From: Hetaerina americana
Taxonomy: Eukaryota; Arthropoda; Insecta; Odonata; Calopterygidae
Direction: 5' to 3'
Assembly (NCBI GenBank): GCA_022747635.1
Contig: JAKTNV010000075.1
Span: 1,364,001-1,428,000, forward strand
Length of the DNA: 64,000 nt
Part shown: positions 41,630-50,086 of the stretch, piece by piece
Position numbering within the stretch: position 1 is the stretch's first letter
How the letters are laid out: every line of letters starts with the position of its first letter
Translations under genes and position numbers: made by a program
Notes under the pieces: generated by a model
Databases searched by the model: none
What the model saw: the letters and a program-made list of their open reading frames with translations, nothing else
What the model was told of the DNA's origin: nothing

Positions 41630-44100
41630 TACGCTTCCAAGACGACGTAACATCGTCATTGCGTCTTGGAATGCGGGAGGCGCCGTGGCGAGGAAGACGC
41701 CGGAGCTACTCGCATTTCTGTCTCGACAGAAATGCGAAATAGCGCTGCTGCAGGAAACATTCCTAAAGCCGAGGAATAGATGGACGGTTCCGGGCTTCAG
41801 GATTTTCCGAGACGACCGGACGGGAAAAGGAGGAGGGACTGCGATCCTGGTTGCCGATCATCTGCGTGCGCAACGATTTACGCTGCCGACGTTTCAATCG
41901 ACGGAAGCTACTGCCATCGAGCTGGAATGCGGCGAAGGTCCTCTTCGCCCCTCTTCGCTATACATTCCACCAAAGGCGATGTTTCGCTCAGAAGAACTCG
42001 CGGCAATATTCGCGGGATCCGTTCCCACGATAGCCGCGGGGGATCTGAACGCGAAACATCCCAACTGGCACTCCAAGACGGGAAACCCGCGAGGACTTCG
42101 CCTGCAGTAGTGGACTTCCGCTGAACGACTCGTCATCGGTCCACGTACGCCGACTCATTTCGCGACCTGCGGATTGAGCGACGTACTGGACATTGCTGTG
42201 CACGCAAGACTGCCAACGGCGCTGTCTGCGAGAGCCATCTACGCCCTGGACAGCGATCATCTGCCTGTTCTCCAGCTCGCGAGACGGCCTTTGGAAACTC
42301 CACCGAGAACCGTTCGCGACTTCGCTGCTGCGGATTGGACTTTTTCGGGACCGGGTCACCGACCGAATGAGAGCCATTCCGCTTCCTCCGTCTCTGTTTC
42401 CCGAGGAAATCGACCGTCTGGTCGAGTTTTTGACGGAAACTGGGCAGGCGGCGTCTGCAGCTGCGATCCCCGAACGTCCCGCTCGTGAATGGAATCACCT
42501 GGCGCTGCCACGATCCATTCGCGACAAGAACCGGCTCCGTCGTCAGTTTCAGCGCTCTCGCTGCCCAGCCGACAAAGCGATTCTCAACGGCAGCCAGCGT
42601 CTCATCAGGGAGGAGATTGCGGCCTTCAGGACAGCCACCTGGGAGAAGGTTTCCTCTCTTTCCCCGGAGGATGGTTCGATCTGGAGGCTCGCAAGAAGCC
42701 TTCGAGGAGAGCCGCGAGAAGAGGCGCCGCTGCGTACCTCTACCGGGATCCTGAAGACACCAGAGGAGAAAGCTACGGGGATGGCAGACCACCTGGAGGA
42801 AGTGTTCTCTCCTTCCGAAGGAGATGAAAGCCAGCAGGACCCGCTCCGCTCGCCAGTTCTTCCGCCAAGATCGCCAAGCCGCGTACGCGACCGCGAAGAG
42901 ATGCCGCCAATCGTCGACGAGGAGGACCTTCGAGGGGCCATAAAAACTCGGAAACTTCGAAAGGCGCCGGGACCTGACAACTTTGCGAACGCTGTGATCG
43001 CCAAAATGCCGATTTCTCTCGCCTCTCTACTGATTTGCATCTTCAATGCCTGTCTCGCCATCGGACATTTCCCAACCCGGTGGAAGGAGGCACGCGTTGT
43101 GTGCATCCAAAAGGCGGGGAAATAGCCATTGCCGGCGAATTTCCGTCCGATCTCCTTGCTCGACGGCCTGCGAAAGCTGTTTGAGCGAATCCTCCTGCAC
43201 CACCTAACTGACATCACTGAGGAGCTAAACATCCTTCCGAAGCATCAATTCGGCTTTCGCAGCGAACACTACGACGCATCAGGTCGCGAGCTTGCTGAAC
43301 TTCGTCACTGAAGGTTTCAACCGACGGCATTCCACCGTCGGCGCCTTCTTTGACGTCAGCAAGGCGTTCGATCGGGTGTGGCACGAGGGTCTCCTGTGGA
43401 AGCTGAATTTCTTCGGATTTCCTCGCTGGTGGACAGCGATAGTGGCATCTTGGCTCCGAGATCGAACCTTCCGAGTCAGCTGGGGACAAGCGGCATCAGA
43501 GAGCGGCAAATTCGTGCAGGTGTCCCGCAAGGGAGTTTGCTCTCGCCGCTTCTCTTCAACATCTACTCGGCGGACATCCCATCGGACTTCGGTAGCAACG
43601 TTCTCGTCGCCACATACGCGGACGACACGGCGATCCTGGCGAGATCAACACGGCAGCGTATGGCGGCGCGGTACCTTCAGGATGCGGTCGACGATCTGAT
43701 CAGCTGGTATTCCCGCTGGGGATTCGGCGTGAACGAGGACAAGACGCAGGCGATCGTCTTCTCCAAGAGGCCGATGGAGCCCGGCGCGACTCGTCGGCGC
43801 GACTGAAGTCCTTTGGAAGGAGGCGGTATTATACCTCGGCGTTGTACTCGACAAGCGGCTCTCCATGCGGCACCACGTGAAGAAGGCATCCGGCATCTCC
43901 GCATCCCGGCGGCAGCAACTCCCCTATTCTTTGCAGTCCGTGCCTCCCGCTTCGCAGGAGACTCCATCTGGTCGAAGCTGTGCTTCGGCCAATTCTTACA
44001 TATGCCGCTCCCGCGTGGTGCGGCATTATGTGCGAATCTGCAAATAATAGGCTGCACACGGCGGATAGGTCCAACCGACGAGCAGCACTGCAACTATGGT
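41622..44100 (+). pseudogene. E3 ORF2, endonuclease plus reverse transcriptase (stops and frameshifts)
   Basis: EN: VIASWNAGG, LLQETFLKP, GGGTAILVAD, AAGDLNAKHPNWHS, then TAG at 42108-42110, continuing to DSDHLPVLQ. A frameshift near 42340 is followed by linker and RT fingers (42350-43125): LRKAPGPDNFAN and VVCIQKAGK, then a TAG in place of Ser. FRPISLLDGLRKLFERIL and HQFGFRSEH follow, then further shifts before GAFFDVSKAFDRVWHEG (43292 on), VPQGSLLSPLLFN and YADDTAILARS (43378-43806). Homology persists weakly to about 44100. Confidence 0.86.
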
Positions 44101-44115
44101 GGACCATCTACATCT

Positions 44116-44160
44116 ACATAATACCCCGCAAGCCGCCGCAAGGGCGTGTGGCGGGGGGGT
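44116..44160. repeat. Short GC-rich hairpin at the 3' break of E3
   Basis: CCCCGC (44124-44129) pairs with GCGGGG (44151-44156), and the interval can form an inner CGCC/GGCG stem. It is preceded by a CATCTACATCTACATA repeat (44106-44121). It marks the point where E3 homology ends. The arrangement looks like the end of a separate dispersed element, which I cannot name with confidence. Confidence 0.5.
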
Positions 44161-44605
44161 GTTAGGTCACCAACCGTAAAAACGAAAAATACCACATGCA
44201 AAAAACAACACGGAAAATTACACCCCAGCAGCGCACACACTCATGCAAAACTCCCTCCATCCAATACTCATGCAAACACATACACCGCAAAACAACAAAA
44301 AACTGCACCCCAGGATACAGCACGAAAGCCATCCTAAAACACGCAAGCCAGGACACAACAAGCAAGAATGTGAAACATCACTACCACATGAAAATGCACC
44401 ACAAAACACTCAACCCCCCAAAGAGACAGTAAAAGGAAGGGAATTCGACCCAACGTTGCAGGTAGCAGGAATGTCCCCCCGCCGGGAGGGAAGAGGGACT
44501 GAAAGGGAAACTTAAAAACAGATGAACAGAACACGAATGATGTCATGCGGAAAGAATGGGTTATTATAACAAAACACATAAGGTTAGTGGAGGAGCATGC
44601 ATTAA
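44161..44605. other. Unassigned A/C-rich stretch
   Basis: The sequence is rich in A and C on the plus strand (many CACA, AAAC and CCAAA tracts) with no coding motif. Small open frames here have low-complexity translations (Lys/Thr/His/Gln). It lies between the truncated E3 and the E 3'-UTR stub. Confidence 0.5.
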
Positions 44606-44756
44606 TGGTGGGCCATTAGCTCCGAAATGGTACGATAGCGGCGGGGTCCTTTGGGACTTCGCGCTTTTTCCGAATTGAACATCGCTGAGGAGCAGAGATG
44701 CTGGGCAGCGAAGGAGCCGGCCGTTGAGGAGCCGGACGACCAAGGTCATACAGCGG

Positions 44757-45298
44757 TCCAATGGGCGGAGAGGGTGCTGTACCTTTGCGTCGTCCTCGAC
44801 AAGCGTCTCTCCATGCGGCACCATGTGATGAGGACATCCGGCATCGCGGCATCCCGGCGGCAAGACCTCGGCCCGATCCTTTGCAATCCATGCCTTCCGC
44901 TGCGAAGGAGACTCCACCTGTTCGCGGCGGTGTTACGCCCAACCCTTGCGTACGCCGCACCCGAATGGTGCGGCATCATGTGCGACGGCGCAAGGAATAA
45001 GCTGCACGCTGCGGACAGGAGGAACCTCCGAGCGGCACTCCAGATCGGGTGGATCACGGGGAACGAGTCACTTCAGGCGCTGTCCGGCATCGAACCTCTG
45101 CAGAGCGCACTCCGGGAGCGGTCAAGGACCTTCCGGCGGAAAGCGGCATCCTCCTCCCACGGAGAACTCCGCGGCATCACCGATGTCGTGGTCTTCCCGT
45201 GGGACAAGCATCCATGTCCTTGTGCAGCTACAGGGAACGAGGAAGACCAGCCGCCGGCAAAGCGGCGTAAGTGTAACGGCCATTTCGGGGCCATTTAG
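44757..45298 (+). CDS. E4 ORF2, RT C-terminal region (open, partial)
   Basis: The sequence starts at WAERVLYL and continues with CVVLDKRLSMRHHVMRTSG, LHLFAAVLRPTLAYAAPEWCG, SSSHGELRGITDVVVFPWD and EEDQPPAKRRKCN, then the natural stop at 45296-45298. The open frame extends upstream to 44651, but that part is 3'-UTR sequence of the stub. No catalytic RT motif is included. It is nearly identical to E2 in this region, which supports a recent origin. Confidence 0.8.
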
Positions 45299-45309
45299 CT
45301 CCGAAATGG
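45280..45309. repeat. E4 terminal hairpin overlapping the ORF2 stop
   Basis: CCATTTCGG (45280-45288) and CCGAAATGG (45301-45309) form a perfect 9-bp inverted repeat with a 12-nt loop. The ORF2 stop (45296-45298) lies inside the loop. It is equivalent to the E1 hairpin. Confidence 0.75.
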
Positions 45310-45442
45310 TACGACACGAACGGGGTCCCTAGGGAATCTCCGGGAATTTGGCCGAATGTCCCTTCGCTGAAGAGCAGAAGATGCTGGGCAGCGAAAAGAC
45401 CGGCGAGGAGCCGGTCGCTCACCATGGCCGGTCATACAGCGG

Positions 45443-45768
45443 TGCACTTATGTATTTCTTTTCACTATTATTAAAATTTTAAGGGGAACCCTAGCGTGGG
45501 GACCCACCCGGTTCACCGGCAAGTGCAATGCACCCAGGGGGCGCTTCACCGGATAGCCGAAATGAGGCGACCGATTTTATAACCGACGAGGCGCAGAGCG
45601 CCACCCGAGAGTGAGAAAGTGGTTCTAAGTTAGCCACTCCTCCCGGGTGCCTTGCGACCTGGGCTATGCCACCCGTTTCTCTCTGTATGCAGGACTCTTG
45701 AGGTAATCGAAGGTGTTATTTGAAAACTTCTCTAATCCGTCTAGTCCTAATCTCTACCTAATCTCTGC
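45443..45768. other. Unassigned GC-rich block with adjacent short hairpins
   Basis: No coding motif is present. CCGGTTCACCGG (45508-45519) and GTGCAATGCAC (45523-45533) are two neighbouring inverted repeats, followed by purine-rich and gaggcg-containing sequence to about 45690. It may be a fragment of a structured 5' leader or of a small non-coding element. It is bounded by the E4 3' end and the broken E5 endonuclease. Confidence 0.45.
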
Positions 45769-46341
45769 GATGTCCAAGACGTCGCTCGTTCCGCAAATAG
45801 CGAAATGACACTGCGTTCGAGGATTGATGACGGAGAGCCGCGCAGCCGAAGTCCACTGCCGTAAACGCAATCCCCGGGATTTTCCTATCCGGGAATGCCA
45901 GTTCGGATTCTTCGCGTTGAAGTCCCCCGCGAAAATCGCAGAAGAACATTCCGCGAAGATCGACGCGAGTTCGTCCGTGCGAAGCATCGACTGAGGTGAG
46001 ATGTAGACCGAAGCAAGGCAAAGAGGTCCCTCGCCGCAGTCCAGGTCTATGGCAGTGGCTTCCGTCGAACGAAACGGCCGTAGCGAGAAATGCTGTGCCC
46101 GCAGGTGCTCCGCAACCAGGATCGCCGTTCCTCCTCGGCCCGAACGGTCGTCGCGAAAGACACGATAGCCGGGAACAGTCCACCGATCTCCTGGGCCCAG
46201 GAACGTCTCCTGCAGCAGAGCAACCTCGCATCTCTGCCGAGACAGAAATGCACGGAGCTCCGGCGTCTTTCTCGCCATCGCGCCGCCCACGTTCCACGAC
46301 GCGATGACGATGTTGCGGCGTTTCGACAAGGAATTATCCAT
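45769..46341 (-). pseudogene. E5 ORF2, endonuclease N-terminal part (3'-truncated)
   Basis: The ATG at 46341-46339 overlaps the ORF1 stop (46336-46334) as ATG-GA-TAA. The EN has VIASWNVGG, LLQETFLGP, RGGTAILVAE and FAGDFNAKNPNWHSR. It ends abruptly at TSDVLDIA, before the SDH motif, at the junction at 45769. The frame itself is intact up to that point. Confidence 0.82.
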
Positions 46342-47792
46342 GACGGGCCGCAAGAAGGGAAGGCAGCTGCTGCAGCATCGCTGAGAGCACCTGGAGCTGA
46401 GACTGCGGAGCAGCCGAGAGGGTGGCTAGCGTTCCCAGAACGCTGAGGAGTGCGTCTCCGTCGGCGGCAGCGACAGAGTCGGACGTGTCCCCGAAAGGAC
46501 CGACGGCTGCTGGGGCGCCAATGCTTGCTGACGTTGGCGTTCACGAAGCGGAACGCGCAGCGATGCGGCTGTTTCAGAGACGCTCGCAGCTGGTGTCGGC
46601 AGCACGGGGAAGTTTACGCCGAGGCGCTGACATGGTGTCGGACGCTGTGGCGCCGGTCCCCTGGATACGTCTCCTCGCCAAACGTTGGTCGTCCCTAGAG
46701 AAGGCGCCTTCTTTGCCGCAACATTGGACGCGGCAGCAGGTGGTGCAGTTTTCCGGGTGGATTGGCGGCCCCTTTCCCGCGGCGTTTCCTCGACGACTTG
46801 TCCTCGCGACGCTCCTTTTCCAGTTTCCACTTTTCACAAAGTGGCGAAAAGGCAGAGTGCTCGCCATCGCAGCTCGGGCACTTCTCGGCGCCCGTCCGTG
46901 GACAGTCCTTCAGGCAGTGAGCCTCGGAACAGCGCGGGCAACAAGGAGAGGCCGAGCAAAAGAAACTGCCGTGGCCAAAGCGGAAGCAACGGTGGCAGAG
47001 CTGCGGGTCCCGGTAGACGTAAAGGCGAACGGAGACAATGCTATTGCCAACGCTCCAAATTGCCTTGATGGACGATATTGGCCAGGCCGCAGACGTGGCA
47101 ATAGCGACCACGAAAACGCCGATTGGTTTCCCTTCAGCATCAGTGTCCATGGATCTTAGATCTTCGAGAAGATCCTCAATCCGATGGCGGGAAGACAATC
47201 CCCGGAACGTGAAAGACGTCGTCTTCTCTCCTACGCCCCTTGTTGACATCTGCGCGTCGGCAGCCGAAAGCGCAGCACGTAGCGACCGGAAATCATCCAT
47301 GGTCATGGTTTGGACCCGGGCCGATGACTCGCCGTACGCCACGGTGAACGATTGATCCAGGACCGAGGACCGGATCATTTCGCGGAACGTGCGTACGTCC
47401 TCGACATCGTAGACGATGAGTGGAGGAGGTCGGACATCACGGCTGGGGCGCGGCAGAAGAGTGGCTTCAGACGGACCCGTTTCTGGTGTGGAGTCCGTAG
47501 ACATCGCGACCGGTTCAGATGATCGGTCAGATGAATCGGTCGCGGGGGCAAGCGCCAAAAAAGAGTTGCTCGTTGGCATGGGCACGAATGCTTCGGCCGA
47601 CGTGCGAGCACGTTTCAGAGCGGCATCGCTCAAGGGCGTAAACGGCCGACGAACGCCTGGCCGAGATGGTACTGTCGGCGTCCCCTTAAATATGGGGGCG
47701 AGTACTTTAATCGTCCTCCTGGGAAATACGAATCCGTCGCTCTCGACCGGGGAATTGGGACGGGATGCACCAGGTGACGTGGGAGCCGTCAT
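46334..47792 (-). pseudogene. E5 ORF1, gag-like zinc-knuckle protein (C-terminal frameshifts)
   Basis: The ATG is at 47792-47790 (MTAPTSPGASRPNSP). The first frame is open for about 366 codons to 46695: PPPLIVYDVEDVRTFREMI, SFTFRGLSSRHRIEDLLEDL, VRLYVYRDPQ, then CHRCFRFGHGSFFC, CPRCSEAHCLKDC and CPSCDGEHSAFSPLC and a KRRGKG basic patch. A frameshift near 46780 moves to 46830-46426 (SLGTTNVWRG, FPVLPTPAASVSETAAS). Another near 46440 restores the leucine-rich end. The open frame upstream of 47792 is leader sequence. Confidence 0.86.
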
Positions 47793-47869
47793 GGCAACAG
47801 AAAGAGAAGCTGGGCTCCTATCCACTGCTGATGTAGGATTCCAGACAGTAGATTGATGTGGTGTGTAAA

Positions 47870-48160
47870 GGTCCTTTATTAATGTCCGGGTCCCAGAGGA
47901 GTGCAATGGGAGACAAGCTCCCTTCCTAAGGTAGACGGACAAGACGACCATGGAGGGACACAGCTCAAACGCCTCCAAGGGGTGAGAAGGAGGGACTAAG
48001 TTAGCCTTCCCCCGACAGAACCTCGGCTGAGGATTCAAGTCGCCAGAGTGTAGGTGTATGTAAAATGAGTAAGTTTTTGACGTGCAGACTGGATGGCATG
48101 TTGAAAGGGCAATTCCAGAAGGATTGCAGATTTGATGGCAGCGGCCTCGTGGACTGTGTC
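47870..48160 (-). promoter_or_regulatory. Leader block shared by E5, G' and G
   Basis: On the coding strand, aacttagtccctccttctca, gagctgtgtccc, gggacccgg and gatggcagcggcctc (plus-strand form at 48137) recur in the same order upstream of the G' gag (54740-54400, minus) and partly the G gag (57295-57460, plus). In each case it precedes an ORF1 in the same orientation. The position fits an internal promoter or untranslated leader (inference). Confidence 0.65.
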
Positions 48161-48200
48161 GTGTCCCGGCACTGGATACGTCCATTCATACCTAGAGTTG

Positions 48201-49276
48201 GCATCGGAATGGACTTGGCAATCAGACGTGTTTCCCGAGGGACCCCGTTGCTGTCGTACCATTTCGCAGAACATGGCTCCGAAAAGGCTGACTCATCTCT
48301 GACGCTTCCACGGCGGTTGGTCTTCGTCGTCTCCTCTTGCTGCCCGAGGGCAGGGATGCTTGTCCCTCGGGAAAACCACCACATTGGTAGCGCCGCGGAT
48401 TTCACCGTGGGATGAGGATGCAGCACCTCTTCGGAATCGGATGGTCCCCTCCCGAAGAACGTCGTCGAGCGGCGGGGTGTTAGCAATTTCCCAAAGGGCT
48501 GCGTTGCCTGGCTTCCACCCTAATGTCAAGGTTGCACGCAAACTTGCGATGCGATGCGTGCTTCTTTCCACCAGGTTGGGAAGTGTCCAAGAGCAAGGCA
48601 TGCATTGAAAATGAAGAGAAGAACCGATGCATAAGAGGTTGGCATTTGGGTGATGACTATGTTTTCGATGCCATCCGGTCCTGGTGCCTTGCGACGTTTT
48701 AGACACTTTATGGCCCCTGCGAAAGTCCGACTCCTCTACAATTGGAGGATATTCCTTCGAATCGCGAACGGTCCGTGGAGGCCTCGCCGGTTTCACCGGC
48801 GATCGTAGGGGATCTGGCAGGTTCGGGTCACCGTCCAGGGGCGTCAAGACCTCCAGATGAATATCCAACCCTGCTGCTTTCTCCTCCGGCGTACAATGGT
48901 AGCCCGCTGATGAGCGTAGAGGAGCCTCCTGAGATTCTCCTCGAAGGCGTCTCACTAGCCTCCAGAGGGAGCCGTCTTCCAGGGATAGGGAGGAAAATTT
49001 CCTGTCCCAGTTGATGGCCCTGAAGGCGGCAATCTTGTCCCTGGTATGGTGCTGAGCAGCGTTGAGCAGAGACTTATCCGATGGACAGTTGAAGCGCTGG
49101 AAGCGTCTTCTGACCCTGGTTCTCCCTGATCTGGTCCCTGATGGTTTTGGGAAGAGCCAGGTAATTCCATTCACGGACTGGACGTTCGGGGATGGATGCT
49201 GCTACCGCCGACTGCACGGTTTCTGTCAGGAAATTGACCTGGAAGTCAATCTCTTCAGGAGAGCCGACGGCCGGAG
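48201..49276 (-). mobile_element. E6: E-family LINE with the RT core deleted
   Basis: This starts in the EN-RT linker (LPLPPAVGSPEEIDF, about 49276), fused to the truncated RT of C3. It ends with an E 3' UTR (hairpin region at 48256-48290) that joins the E5 leader. All three elements share orientation. Confidence 0.8.
48293..49276 (-). pseudogene. E6 ORF2 remnant: linker fused to RT C-terminus
   Basis: Linker: SLSLEDGSLWRLVRRL, then TPEEKAAG. Fingers are decayed, with KAPGPDG shifted out of frame near 48680. After the codons for ...TLPNLVERST (about 48570) the sequence jumps to RIASLRATLTLGWKPGNAALWEIA, which in E1 lies after the palm. The region with FFDVSKAFD, GVPQGSL and YADD is therefore deleted. 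The end (VVFPRDKHPCP...EDQPPWKR) is normal. It cannot encode a working RT. Confidence 0.82.
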
Positions 49277-50086
49277 GTAGCGGTAGTTGAAACCATGAAA
49301 GATTTTCTTGCAAAGGCGAAGCACTTGGTGGGTGGCCGACACGTGTTCGCGAAAGCCCAGCTGTTCGGGGCGATTGATGTTATTTTCCGAGGCATGCTTT
49401 CGGAGACGAGAGAGAAGGAATTTTTCAAAGATTTTCGAAATATTTGAAAGTAGCATGATCGGACGGCTATTACTGGGAATGGTGGCGTCTTTTCCAGGTT
49501 TGGGCAAAAGGAAAATTTTGCCAAGTTTCCAAGGAGATGGAAGCGAGTTTTAGTTCTCGGTTTGAAACCTTTTCCAACCCGGGAGCTTTTCTCGTGGAAA
49601 GAGAAATGAGAATAGACGATATCTCTTTCGCCAAAGTGATCGGTTCGAGAGGAGACGAATTGGGAGGAATGGAATTGAGAAACTGGCGGAGCTCAGGATC
49701 GAGGGGAGAAGGGGGAAGGATCCGCAGACATGGTGGACTCGAGGTGATCAGCCTGGATGTCCGCCTTGCGCTGTGGATCGAAGATATATGAATTTCGGAA
49801 TTAAATTGGGGGATTGGTTGCTTTTGGGCGGCGACGAAGAGATTTCGACAACCGCCATAGGGAATTGTCTTCGAAGGATAGGGATTCAATATGACGGAGC
49901 CATTCCTGAGCGGAGTAGGCGGCGACTGCCTTTTTTTACTTCAGCCACGAGTCTACTATACGCGGTTTTAAGTTCGGGAGTTCTCTCGCGCTGCCAGGTA
50001 CGTCTGGCAACGTTGCGAAGTTTGATTTTAAAAAGAATGTCTGCGGGGAGAGGGTGACGCCCTTCTCTTGCACGTGGCTTGAAATA
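49277..50086 (-). mobile_element. C3: C-family LINE fragment (linker and RT fingers)
   Basis: This aligns with C about 32420-31600: REGRHPLPADILFKIK, RTWQRERTPELKTAYSRL, KAPGLEKVSNRELKLAS, LPKPGKDATIPSNSRPI and RPEQLGFREHVSATHQVLRLC. It is broken into several frames (49889-49470 and 49507-49226). I3 inserted at its right end (50087) and E6 abuts its left end. C2 (54805-56035) could be the gag half of the same original copy. Confidence 0.78.

Larger units (their letters stand above)
40041..44110 (+). mobile_element. E3: E-family LINE, near full length, 3'-truncated
   Basis: The order is leader (about 40041-40179), ORF1 gag (40180-41629), ORF2 EN and RT (41622-44100). It loses homology in the RT C-terminal part near 44105. 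It is the only E copy here with both gag and RT. Several stops and frameshifts make it inactive. It lies divergently from D. Confidence 0.85.
44606..45442 (+). mobile_element. E 3'-UTR stub followed head-to-tail by 5'-truncated E4
   Basis: 44606-44756 is a complete E 3' UTR: the hairpin region GGCCATTAGCTCCGAAATGG at 44611, then a block ending in ggtcatacagcggt. Directly after it E4 begins inside the RT C-terminal region (about 44757) and runs to its own 3' UTR (45299-45442), which ends in the same ggtcatacagcggt. The two 3' ends are therefore in tandem, about 690 bp apart. Confidence 0.8.
45769..48200 (-). mobile_element. E5: E-family LINE with a G-type 5' leader, 3'-truncated
   Basis: The order is leader (about 48160-47793), ORF1 gag (47792-46334) and partial EN (46341-45769). 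The leader includes a block of ~290 bp that also occurs upstream of the G' and G gag genes and is absent from the E3 leader. The element follows E6 head-to-tail. Its far left end joins unassigned sequence. Confidence 0.82.

Noticed and set aside
44146..44515. Lys/Thr/His-rich open frames in the A/C-rich stretch
   Set aside because: Low-complexity translation of a compositionally biased sequence, with no homology to any element ORF here.
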